Shown piece by piece: positions 6,201-13,085 of a stretch of 14,743 bases of DNA (positions are counted from its first letter, which is position 1; the number at the start of each line of letters is the position of its first letter). The position numbers were made by a program, and so were the translations under genes. The notes under the pieces are model-generated. The model was given only the letters and a program-made list of their open reading frames with translations. It was not told where the DNA came from and searched no databases. Origin of the DNA: an uncultured Archangium sp. (GTDB lineage Bacteria; Myxococcota; Myxococcia; Myxococcales; Myxococcaceae); NCBI GenBank assembly GCA_946479335.1, contig CAMLFP010000104.1:1-14743 (forward strand), in the 5' to 3' direction.

Positions 6201-8702
6201 TCAGCGCCAGGCGCCGGTGACGTTGTTGCCGGCGCCGGTCACCGTCGTCTCGTAGCCGCTCACCGGCTGCACGCTGTTCGCCAGTTGCCACGGCCGCATC
6301 GCCGCGTCGGTGAAGCGGATGAGCCTCGGCACCGCCGTCAGCTGGTCGTTCATGCCGAAGCCGAGGCTCGCGGGCGCGTCGCCGTAGGGCAGCGCCGGCA
6401 CGCGCGTGATGCTGAAGGGCGCGCCCGGGCCGGTGTACACGCGCCACGGGCTCTTCGGCTGCCCCGGCTTGCTCAGCTGCAGCTCCAGCGTGTGGAAGCC
6501 GGCGCCGCTCGCGCTCGCGGTGACCTCGCCCAGGGTGCTGCCCGTCGACGCGATGGCCTGCGCGGCCGGCAGCGTGAGCGTCACCGGGGCGGTCAGCGGC
6601 GCGGAGGAGAAGTGCTGCAGCCGGTTCAGCCCGCGCGAGAGCTCCACCACGAGGCGGTTGGGCGCCAGCGCGCCGGTCATGCCGGTGATCGCTCCGGTGA
6701 CGACGCCCGCGTCGGGGTGCGCGACGGTCGCGACGCCGGTGGTGACGAAGCCCTCCGCGGGTTGGGTGATGACGTGGAGGCCAGACACCGTGACGCCCAC
6801 CGGCTCCGCGAAGAGGCCGGTGCTCTCCCAGCTGGCGGTGAAGGGCGTGCTGGTCACCGCTTCGGCGGGGTCGGGCATCGAGCCGGTGAGGTCCTTCGTT
6901 CCGGCGCGCGTGCCGCCGTCGAGCACCAGCCAGTTGTGCAACGCGCCCTCCGGGGTGAGCTGCAGCGCGACCACGCTGAGGGGCAGCGTGGAGTTGGTCA
7001 CGTAGCTGGTCTGCACGAACGAGCCAGACGTCACGTCGGTGCCGCCGAAGGTGTCGACCAGCAGCGAACCGCCGTCGAAGTTGTCGATGGTGACGGAGAG
7101 GTCGGCCGTGGCCTCGTTGTTGGTGGAGAGCGGATCGAGCCGGACCTCCGTCGGCAGGTCGTCGGTCAACCCGATGAATGACACCGCACCGTAGTTCGCG
7201 CCCACCACCGTGAGGTTCACCGGGCCCGTCACCGACAGGGTGAGGCTGATGAGCCCGTCATTGCCGGTGCGGCCCTCGACGTACGTATCGGGGTCGCTCT
7301 GCAGCTCGACGCGCACCGCCGCGCTGGGGAAGGCGGCGCCGCTGGGCGTGACGACCTTGAACGCGTAGAGCTGGTCGTGTGGCGCGACGGGCTCGAGGCG
7401 CCAGTCGCTGCTGATGGCGCGCGGCGCGGCGTCGAAGGTCTGGCGGTAGGCCGGCAGCGCGCCGGTGCGGTTGGGGAGGTTCCACACGCGCGCGGCCGGG
7501 TCGCCGAACTTGATGATCTGCGCGGTGGCCTGCAGGTTCTGGCCGAGGCCCAGCGTCTCCGGCGTCGCGCCGCCGGGGAGCGCGGGCAGGCGCTTGATGT
7601 CGAACGCGGTGCCGGGCGCGGTGTACGCGCGCCACACGCTGGTGCGGCTCCCCGGCGCAGCGACGGTCAACGCCAGCGCGTCGAACCCCGGCGCCGTCGC
7701 CGTCGCGCGCACGTCACCCAGCGAATCTCCCGCCGCGGCCAGCGCCTGCGCGCTGCGCACGTCGACGGTGAAGGGCTGGGTGAGGTCGCCGCCCTGGTAG
7801 AAGTGGGTGACGAAGCTCGCCTGGTCGGTGATGTCGAGCTGCAGCCGGTTCGGCGCCCACGGCCCGGTGACGCCCCAGAAGGTGCCCGTCAGCGAGACCT
7901 GGTTGCCGTTGGGCGTCGCGTCGAGCTTCCCGTAGCCGGTCACCAGCGCGCCCTCGTCGGTGAGGTACAGCCCGCGGCGGTCGGCGCTGCTCGCCTGCTG
8001 CAGCAGCCCGCTGTAGTCGGCCGCGCCGCTGAAGGTGGTGCTGGTGACGTCGGCCGCGGTCGACGGGAGCGCGAAGGGCACGGTCAGCGCTCCGCCGCGC
8101 GCGGTGTTCTCCACCACCACCCAGTTCTGGATCGCGCTCTCCGCGCCGAGCTGCAGCGCCACCAGCGGCAGCGCGACGGGCGAGTTCTCCCGGTAGGTGG
8201 TGGTGTAGTTCGGCGCGGTCGCGAAGGTGGTCGCGGTGTCGAAGCCGCTGACGATGACCGAGTCGCCGGCCGTCGCGCCGCTGATGGCGCCGCTCAGGGG
8301 CGCGCTCACCGGCGCCGCAGAATCCAACGCGTCGAGGCGCACCTGCGGGGGGATGCCGTTCGACAGGTTGATGAGCGACAGCACGCCATACCCGGCCTTC
8401 GCCACCGTGAGGTGGAAGGGGTTGAGCACCGTCGCAGGCAGCGTCACTACGCCATCGGCGCCGGTGGTGCCTTCGACGAAGGTCCACGGCGTGTCGGCGT
8501 TCTCGAGGCGCGCTCCGACGCCCGCGAGCGGCGCGCCCGTGCCGTCGACGACGGTGAGCGTGTACGTCGCGTCACTCCCGCCGCCACCGCCACCGGAGCC
8601 TCCGCCGGTCAGCCCCACGCCTCCGCCGGTGCCTCCGTCGTTGCCGCCCGGTTTCCCGCACGAGACCGCCACGACGAACGCCATCAGCACGAGAGTTCGC
8701 AT
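6201..8702 (-). CDS. Lipoprotein with two tandem ~390-residue repeats
   Basis: 833 residues. The N-terminus is a short hydrophobic signal ending in A-V-S-C (Cys15), followed by a Gly-rich linker (about 17-43) typical of surface lipoproteins in this lineage. The rest is two copies of one unit (about 47-435 and 446-833). Each begins with a carboxypeptidase-regulatory-like beta sandwich (TFVEGTTGADG in copy 1, TYVEGRTGNDG in copy 2) and continues with matching NWVVV/NWLVL, APNRL, AQALAAAGDSLGD/AQAIASTGSTLGE, VWRAYT/PWRVYT and LPALP/VPALP elements. The offset between copies is a steady 396-399 residues. No catalytic motif is seen, so a structural or binding role at the cell surface is inferred. 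cyaY lies 30 bases upstream on the same strand. The 3' end abuts serA tail to tail. Confidence 0.88.
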   Translation of the reverse strand: MRTLVLMAFVVAVSCGKPGGNDGGTGGGVGLTGGGSGGGGGGSDATYTLTVVDGTGAPLAGVGARLENADTPWTFVEGTTGADGVVTLPATVLNPFHLTVAKAGYGVLSLINLSNGIPPQVRLDALDSAAPVSAPLSGAISGATAGDSVIVSGFDTATTFATAPNYTTTYRENSPVALPLVALQLGAESAIQNWVVVENTARGGALTVPFALPSTAADVTSTTFSGAADYSGLLQQASSADRRGLYLTDEGALVTGYGKLDATPNGNQVSLTGTFWGVTGPWAPNRLQLDITDQASFVTHFYQGGDLTQPFTVDVRSAQALAAAGDSLGDVRATATAPGFDALALTVAAPGSRTSVWRAYTAPGTAFDIKRLPALPGGATPETLGLGQNLQATAQIIKFGDPAARVWNLPNRTGALPAYRQTFDAAPRAISSDWRLEPVAPHDQLYAFKVVTPSGAAFPSAAVRVELQSDPDTYVEGRTGNDGLISLTLSVTGPVNLTVVGANYGAVSFIGLTDDLPTEVRLDPLSTNNEATADLSVTIDNFDGGSLLVDTFGGTDVTSGSFVQTSYVTNSTLPLSVVALQLTPEGALHNWLVLDGGTRAGTKDLTGSMPDPAEAVTSTPFTASWESTGLFAEPVGVTVSGLHVITQPAEGFVTTGVATVAHPDAGVVTGAITGMTGALAPNRLVVELSRGLNRLQHFSSAPLTAPVTLTLPAAQAIASTGSTLGEVTASASGAGFHTLELQLSKPGQPKSPWRVYTGPGAPFSITRVPALPYGDAPASLGFGMNDQLTAVPRLIRFTDAAMRPWQLANSVQPVSGYETTVTGAGNNVTGAWR
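6204..7367 (-). repeat. Second copy of the internal lipoprotein repeat
   Basis: This covers residues 446-833 of the lipoprotein. Its elements line up with those of the first copy at an offset of about 397 residues with only small indels. Similarity is clear in protein but moderate in DNA, so the duplication is old. Confidence 0.8.
7398..8564 (-). repeat. First copy of the internal lipoprotein repeat
   Basis: This covers residues 47-435 of the lipoprotein, directly after its Gly-rich linker. It begins with the beta-sandwich element YTLTVVDGTGAPLAG and ends near SSDWRLEP. Confidence 0.8.
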
Positions 8703-8732
8703 GCCGATGCCCTACACGATGTCAGCGGATGT

Positions 8733-9053
8733 TTACAGCGACAGGGTCACGCCCGAGGCGTCGCGCACACACTCGGCGACCCACGCGGAGAGCTCGTGGC
8801 CCTTCTGTTTGTCGTCGAGCCAGCGGCCGTCGGTGGCGAGCGAGAAGTGCACGCCCTCACCCTTGCCGGCGACCCAGATCTGCGAGACCGCGCGCTGCGT
8901 GTTGACGATGATCTTCGCGCCGCTCTTCGGCGCGACGATGGTCACCATGTCACCGGTGGCGTCACACTCGAGGAGATCGGGGTCGACGGCGTCGACGGCT
9001 GACACCAGCTTCTTGAAGAACGCCGCGACCGATGCCGAGTACTCGCTTGCCAT
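8733..9053 (-). CDS. cyaY: Frataxin-like iron donor protein CyaY
   Basis: 106 residues, the same length as E. coli CyaY. The frataxin fold is visible: a first helix (SASVAAFFKKLVSAVDAVD) carrying acidic residues, then strands with the hallmark SGAKIIVNTQ (44-53), QIWVAG (58-63) and the Gly-x-HF segment (67-70), and a closing helix (ELSAWVAECV). CyaY binds iron weakly at an acidic ridge and modulates Fe-S cluster assembly with the cysteine desulfurase IscS, in the cytoplasm. The N-terminal helix holds Asp21, Asp24, Asp26 and Glu29 as candidate metal-ridge residues. sixA ends 21 bases upstream on the same strand and the repeat lipoprotein starts 30 bases downstream, so the three may form one transcript. 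No isc or suf genes are in the window. Confidence 0.87.
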   Translation of the reverse strand: MASEYSASVAAFFKKLVSAVDAVDPDLLECDATGDMVTIVAPKSGAKIIVNTQRAVSQIWVAGKGEGVHFSLATDGRWLDDKQKGHELSAWVAECVRDASGVTLSL

Positions 9054-9074
9054 GCCCGTTACCTGACGCCGCCG

Positions 9075-9578
9075 TCAGCTCGGGTCAAGGGGAAGACTGT
9101 CGGCCACCGGCTGGCCGGGCGCCGCGTAGAACAGCAGCTTCGGCGCGCCGCCGTCTTCCGGCCGCTCGACGCCGATGACCGTGCCCGGCTGCACCGGCTT
9201 GGGGAAGGCGCCGAGGCCCAGGAGGTGCGCCGCCGCGGAGCCCATCGAGGGCTGGTGGCCGACCAGCACCACCGTCTCTCCCGCGTGGCCCGCCAGCAGG
9301 CCGTCGAGCGCGCCCACCGGGCCGTCGGGAAACAGCGTGCGCGTCGCGCGCAGCGGCCCCTCGTAGCCGATGGCCTGCGAGAGCAGCGTCGCCGTCTGCA
9401 CCGCGCGCACCAGGGGGCTCATGTAGATGAGGTTCGCGGGCCCGATGCGGGGCGCCAGCGCGGTGAAGTGCGCCGGCAGCGCCAGGCGGGAGCGGCTCGT
9501 GAGCGCCCGTGCGTCATCCTCCAGGCCTTCGGGGATGTCGGCGTCGGCGTCTCCGTGGCGAACCAGAATGATCTTCAT
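9075..9578 (-). CDS. sixA: SixA-type phosphohistidine phosphatase (histidine phosphatase family)
   Basis: 167 residues, close to the usual SixA length. It is a histidine phosphatase of the RHG family: the N-terminal LVRHGD motif carries the nucleophile His8, SPLVRAVQTA carries the phosphate-binding Arg, and VGHQPSM (about 109-115) carries the second catalytic His. E. coli SixA removes phosphate from phosphohistidine on HPt domains or phosphotransferase proteins. The target here is unknown, as no sensor kinase or PTS gene is adjacent. The ATG start puts the RHG motif at the normal distance from the N-terminus. It is divergent from a lipoprotein gene across only 35 bases. cyaY follows after 21 bases on the same strand. 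Confidence 0.88.
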   Translation of the reverse strand: MKIILVRHGDADADIPEGLEDDARALTSRSRLALPAHFTALAPRIGPANLIYMSPLVRAVQTATLLSQAIGYEGPLRATRTLFPDGPVGALDGLLAGHAGETVVLVGHQPSMGSAAAHLLGLGAFPKPVQPGTVIGVERPEDGGAPKLLFYAAPGQPVADSLPLDPS

Positions 9579-9613
9579 CGAGTCTGGTCACGCTAGCATC
9601 GGTGCTCCACGCG

Positions 9614-10150
9614 ATGATTCAACGAATAGGGCTGCTGCTTTTTTCTGCGCTGGCTGCATGCACGAAGACGACGCCGGTCGCGCTCGGCGACGCGGGTCTC
9701 GTGCACGTCGACGCGGGCGTGAGTGTGGGCGTCGTCACCGCCGGGAAAGTCGACGCGTGGCTGCGGTGGCAACGCGCGGTGCAGACGCTCGACGCGGGCA
9801 CGGAGGTGCGCCTGCGCGCGCGCGAGGAGGCGCGGTTGCTGCGGGACGTGGGCCTCGCGCCGGCCGACGCGGATCTCGTGGAGGCGGTGGTGGCGGCCGT
9901 CGTCTCGGAGCGGAAGCTGGAGAAGATCTCCGGCGCGGAGGCGATGGCGCAGTTCAAGCAACGCCTCGAGGAACTCTCGCCCGAGCAGCGCGCGAAGGCC
10001 GAAGCGGCGATGGGCGACCCGCGCGGGAAGGGCGCCGCGCCGCTGGTGCAGGCCGAGACCGAGTTCGGGCCCGACGCGGTGCGCGTGGTGTTGGCGCGCG
10101 AGGCCGAGGTCACCGCCGCGTGGGACACGCTGCTCCAGCTGAGCCGGTGA
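9614..10150 (+). CDS. Small lipoprotein of unknown function
   Basis: 178 residues from the ATG at 9614, which gives a good lipoprotein signal: Arg4, a hydrophobic core and L-A-A-C with Cys16. A GTG at 9602 would add four residues. A short linker rich in Asp-Ala-Gly (GDAGLVHVDAG) follows. The mature part is mainly helical and highly charged (ARAREEARLL-like and EELSPEQRAKAEAAM segments), without Cys beyond the lipobox and without a recognisable domain. It is probably tethered to a membrane and faces the periplasm. The PHP metallohydrolase gene starts 68 bases downstream on the same strand; no functional tie is evident. Confidence 0.75.
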   Translation: MIQRIGLLLFSALAACTKTTPVALGDAGLVHVDAGVSVGVVTAGKVDAWLRWQRAVQTLDAGTEVRLRAREEARLLRDVGLAPADADLVEAVVAAVVSERKLEKISGAEAMAQFKQRLEELSPEQRAKAEAAMGDPRGKGAAPLVQAETEFGPDAVRVVLAREAEVTAAWDTLLQLSR

Positions 10151-10218
10151 CGCCCGGGCGCGTCGCTCCCGCAGCCCTGGCGCTCCGAGGCGCGCGGCGA
10201 CGTTGATATGAGCGAGGG

Positions 10219-11688
10219 GTGAACCTGCTCTCCGCGGTGCTCGTGTCGGTGCTCTCGCAGTCGATGGTCATCGAAGGCCAGCTCGATGGGGGCGCGGCCT
10301 ACGAGATGATCTCCTTCGAGGTGCCCGCGGGCATCCAGGAGATCTCCGTCGCCCACCCCTCGCAAGATCCGCAGAACATCCTCGACTACGGGTTGTGGTC
10401 GCCCGACGGCTTCCGCGGCTACGGCGGCGGCAACAGCGAGCCCTTCGTGGTCGCGGAGACGGGCGCGTCGCGCAGCTACCTCCCCGGCGCCATCACCCCC
10501 GGCACCTGGCAGGTGATGATCGGCAAGGCGCAGGTGAAGTCGGCGCCGCCGCGCTACCGGCTGGAGATCGAGCTCCGTGCCGCGCAGACGCTGCCCGCAC
10601 AACCGCGCGCGCCGTTGCCCGCCGTCACGCTCTCCACCGAGGCGCGCTGGTACGCGGGCGACTTCCACGTGCACACCGAGCAGAGCGGCGACGCGCACCC
10701 CACCATGCTGGCCGCCGCGACGTTCGCGCGCTCACGCGGCCTCGATTTCGCGGAGTTCAGCGAGCACAACACCAGCGCCGGGGTCGGCCTCATCGCCGGC
10801 GTGCAGGCGGGCTTCACCGACTTCCTCATCGTGCCCGGCGAGGAGTTCACCACCTACAAAGGCCACGCGAACGCCATCGGCCTCACCACCTACGTCGACC
10901 ATCGCCTCGGGCTCGACGGGCGCACCCTCGACGCGGCGATCGCCGACATCCACGCGGCGGGCGCGATGTTCGCGCTCAACCACCCCAAGCTCGACCTCGG
11001 CGACTCGTGCATCGGCTGCGCGTGGAAGTGGCCGCTCCCCGCGGAGCTCGATGCGATGGAGCTGGGCACCGGCGGCTGGGCGGTCACCGGCCCGCTCTTC
11101 ACGCTCGACACCATCACCTGGTGGGAGCAGCTCTCGAAGCAGGGCCGGAAGATCGTGCCCATCGGCGGCAGCGATGATCACGAGGGCGGTACCGGCAGCG
11201 GTCTCACGTACAGCCCGACCGGCAACCCGACCACCATGGTCTACGCGAAGGAGCTGAGCATCGCGGCGATCCTCGAGGGCGTGCGCCTCGGCCACACCGT
11301 GGTGAAGCTGGGCGGCCCGTCAGACCCGATGCTGGAGTTCACCATCAACGAGGGGCTCCCCGGTGACGAGGTCATCACCGACGCGGCGGCGCTCAAGGCG
11401 GTCGTCACCGGCGGTGATGGCCAGCAGCTCGTCGTGCTGCGCGAGGGCGAAGAGTACGCGCGCGTCGCCATCGTCGGCTCGCCATTCACCTTCACGAAGG
11501 TGAGCAACGACAGCGGCCGGTTCCGCGCCTTCGTGGAGGTCGACGGGAACCCGCGCACCGTCACCAACAACCTGTGGGTGGCGGCGCCCATCCCTCCGAA
11601 GAGCTGCGGGTGCGATGCGGGCGGCGGGGGGCTGGCGCTGCTCGCCGCGGGGCTCGTGCTGCGCAGGCGCCGGCCGACGCCGCGGTGA
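10219..11688 (+). CDS. Secreted PHP-family metallohydrolase (CehA/McbA-like) with MYXO-CTERM-like tail
   Basis: 489 residues from a GTG, the first usable start because an in-frame TGA lies five codons upstream. The N-terminus is a short, weakly charged hydrophobic signal (about 1-15). A beta-rich domain (17-120) precedes the PHP domain (about 142-365). That domain carries metal-ligand motifs in order: DFHVH (148-152), EHN (182-184), GEEF (207-210), NHPK (254-257) and SDDHE (318-322). PHP enzymes hydrolyse phosphoesters or related bonds with a trinuclear metal site; the CehA/McbA-like group is suggested by this layout, but the substrate is unknown. The C-terminus has Cys463-Gly-Cys465, a Gly-rich hydrophobic segment (about 468-480) and an Arg cluster, as in MYXO-CTERM sorting tails, so surface anchoring is likely. 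A convergent lipoprotein gene ends 23 bases beyond. Confidence 0.88.
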   Translation: MNLLSAVLVSVLSQSMVIEGQLDGGAAYEMISFEVPAGIQEISVAHPSQDPQNILDYGLWSPDGFRGYGGGNSEPFVVAETGASRSYLPGAITPGTWQVMIGKAQVKSAPPRYRLEIELRAAQTLPAQPRAPLPAVTLSTEARWYAGDFHVHTEQSGDAHPTMLAAATFARSRGLDFAEFSEHNTSAGVGLIAGVQAGFTDFLIVPGEEFTTYKGHANAIGLTTYVDHRLGLDGRTLDAAIADIHAAGAMFALNHPKLDLGDSCIGCAWKWPLPAELDAMELGTGGWAVTGPLFTLDTITWWEQLSKQGRKIVPIGGSDDHEGGTGSGLTYSPTGNPTTMVYAKELSIAAILEGVRLGHTVVKLGGPSDPMLEFTINEGLPGDEVITDAAALKAVVTGGDGQQLVVLREGEEYARVAIVGSPFTFTKVSNDSGRFRAFVEVDGNPRTVTNNLWVAAPIPPKSCGCDAGGGGLALLAAGLVLRRRRPTPR

Positions 11689-11711
11689 AACCTGGAGACG
11701 CGGAGCGCCGC

Positions 11712-12257
11712 TCAGTCGACCAGCGCGCCGTCGTCTCGCAGGCGCTGCACGCCGACGCGCACCTGCTCCTCGAGGAACGCGTCGATGTTCGCCGGGTCGT
11801 GGGTGTGCGAGTTGAGCTGGTACACGAGCTGCCCCTCGGCGAGGTCGTAGATCGAGGTGAGGAGGTCGACGCGGGTGCTGGTCACGCGCGGCAAATCGAC
11901 GAGGTCCCAGTTGGTCCAGATCGGGCCGCGCACGCGCGAGACCTGCTCGTCGACGTTCATCACGCGCATCACCACCACCTCCTGGAAGCCCTGCTCGAGG
12001 AGGCGCGCCTTGACCAGCTCGCGGTCGTGCAGCTCCTCCGGCGTGAAGAGGCTGCGCAGCACCACGCCGTTGACCAGCTCGGCGAGCTTCGCTTCCGCGG
12101 CGTCACGGCGCTCGGGGTTCAGCGTGGCCACCACCACCGCGCGCTTGCCGGCACGCTTGAGCGGCGCGGCGCCCTCCGCCTTCCACAGGTCGAGCACGTG
12201 GGTGGTCGCGCACGACGACGACATCAGGGCCAGCGTCAACAGAGCGAGTGTTCTCAT
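11712..12257 (-). CDS. Putative lipoprotein of unknown function
   Basis: 181 residues. The N-terminus is a short signal (MRTLALLTLALMSSSC) with a Ser-rich, non-canonical lipobox and Cys16. The mature part opens with VLDLWKAEGAAPL, then KRAVVVATLNPERR and a long helix, then LEQGFQEVVVMRVMNVDEQV. This resembles small lipoproteins with a DUF4136-like alternation of strand, helix and strand (VVVA...E..L...L...GF..VVV...), but I rate that family link as tentative. The second half contains DLLTSIYDLAEGQLVYQLNS, a typical 'coated strand' pattern in that group. The gene begins 41 bases after the tRNA 3' end on the same strand and could be read through from the tRNA promoter. Confidence 0.75.
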   Translation of the reverse strand: MRTLALLTLALMSSSCATTHVLDLWKAEGAAPLKRAGKRAVVVATLNPERRDAAEAKLAELVNGVVLRSLFTPEELHDRELVKARLLEQGFQEVVVMRVMNVDEQVSRVRGPIWTNWDLVDLPRVTSTRVDLLTSIYDLAEGQLVYQLNSHTHDPANIDAFLEEQVRVGVQRLRDDGALVD

Positions 12258-12298
12258 GCGCGTGTTCTGCTGACTCTCGCGCGACGCGCCAAGCAAAA

Positions 12299-12371
12299 TG
12301 GGCCCACCAGGATTCGAACCTGGAACCAAGCTGTTATGAGCAGCCAGCTCTAACCGTTGAGCTATGAGCCC
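12299..12371 (-). tRNA. tRNA with anticodon CAT, probably tRNA-Ile2 (lysidine type)
   Basis: The complement folds as a 73-base cloverleaf: a 7-bp acceptor stem with one T-G pair (5-68), a 4-bp D-stem, anticodon stem GGCTG/CAGCT, anticodon loop CTCATAA and a 5-bp T-stem around TTCGAAT. The anticodon is CAT. The initiator is excluded because the first pair G1-C72 is intact. Between elongator Met and Ile2, the stem pairs G27-T43, G28-C42 and C29-G41 and the CTTGGT run into the variable loop match E. coli tRNA-Ile2 as I recall it, which favours Ile2, whose C34 is changed to lysidine by TilS to read AUA. CCA is not encoded. A TTTT run follows directly (12298-12295). The 5' end lies 21 bases from the tetR-family start. 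Confidence 0.9.
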
Positions 12372-12392
12372 GGACGTCGCCCCTCCTACCAC

Positions 12393-13016
12393 GTGCCTCC
12401 CCGAGCCAAAGCGAAGCGAGAGACGTACCACCACGGTGACCTCCGCCGCGCGCTGACCGCCGCCGCCATCGACCTCATCACCCGCGACGGCACCGAGAAG
12501 CTGACGCTGCGCGAGGTGAGCCGCCGCGTCGGCGTGAACCACCGCGCCGTCTACCGCCACTTCGCCGACCTCACCTCGCTGCTCGCCGCGGTCGCCGAAG
12601 AAGGGTACCGCCAGCTCCTCGAGGCGCTGCAGGAGGCGCTCACCGATACGCGCCGCGCAGCCTCGCCCAAGCGCATGGAGGCGCTGGCCTGCGCGTACAT
12701 CGCCTTCGCCGTCGACCACCAGGCGCACTACCGCATCATGTTCGGCCGCCGCCTCAACGAAGACGGCCGCTTCCCCGTGCTGGAGGAGCTGGTGCAGGCC
12801 GCCTACGAGCTCATCGACGGGGAGATCGCTCGCGGCATCGCGCAGGGCGCCTTCGTCGACCGCCCACGCCGTGAGCTGGTGTTCGGCTTCTGGTCGCTGG
12901 CGCACGGCTTCGCGTCGCTCGCGCTGGTGCGCCGCATTCGCGTGAAGCGCGCGCTCCTCGAGCCCTACGCCCGGCAGATTGTCGCGCCGTTCGTGTCGGG
13001 CCTGCGCGCGCTCTGA
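12393..13016 (+). CDS. TetR-family transcriptional regulator with WHG-type C-terminal domain
   Basis: 207 residues from the GTG at 12393; extending to the in-frame TTG at 12357 would run the gene into the tRNA, so the GTG is preferred, though no clear ribosome-binding site precedes it. The N-terminal helix-turn-helix domain (about 12-66) has the typical start YHHGDLRRAL, then LTLREVSRRVGVNHRAVYRHF. The C-terminal part has Trp167 and His171-Gly172 in FWSLAHGF, matching the WHG motif of the TetR_C_33 group. Such regulators are usually repressors relieved by a small ligand. An alpha/beta hydrolase gene follows after 50 bases on the same strand, with a 19-bp palindrome at its start, so regulation of that gene is likely. 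The promoter must lie in or across the tRNA gene. Confidence 0.92.
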   Translation: MPPRAKAKRETYHHGDLRRALTAAAIDLITRDGTEKLTLREVSRRVGVNHRAVYRHFADLTSLLAAVAEEGYRQLLEALQEALTDTRRAASPKRMEALACAYIAFAVDHQAHYRIMFGRRLNEDGRFPVLEELVQAAYELIDGEIARGIAQGAFVDRPRRELVFGFWSLAHGFASLALVRRIRVKRALLEPYARQIVAPFVSGLRAL

Positions 13017-13066
13017 GCGGCTCACCTCGTCGCACCTTGCGCGTGGCGGCGGCTTCGTGGTTTGAG

Positions 13067-13085
13067 ATGTCTCCAGTGGAGACAT
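13067..13085. promoter_or_regulatory. 19-bp palindrome, candidate operator for the TetR-family regulator
   Basis: ATGTCTCCAGTGGAGACAT is a perfect inverted repeat with 9-base arms around a central G. It begins at the hydrolase ATG, in the gap after the TetR-family gene. The size and symmetry suit a TetR-family dimer. No second copy was seen near the regulator's own start, and no clear promoter hexamers could be assigned around it. Confidence 0.45.

Noticed and set aside
7377..9002. 541-codon plus-strand frame opposite the repeat lipoprotein and cyaY
   Set aside because: It spans two convincing minus-strand genes and their gap, and shows only GC-driven composition.
10151..10160. 10-bp palindrome CGCCCGGGCG after the small lipoprotein stop
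   Set aside because: Short and all G/C, expected by chance at this base composition; no T-run.
9619..10698. 359-codon minus-strand frame opposite the small lipoprotein and the PHP gene start
   Set aside because: No motif; the plus-strand genes have a lipobox and PHP metal motifs.
12279..12290. GCGCG/CGCGC hairpin between the tRNA and the following lipoprotein gene
   Set aside because: Too short a stem and no T-run after it; the TTTT directly after the tRNA is not preceded by a separate hairpin.
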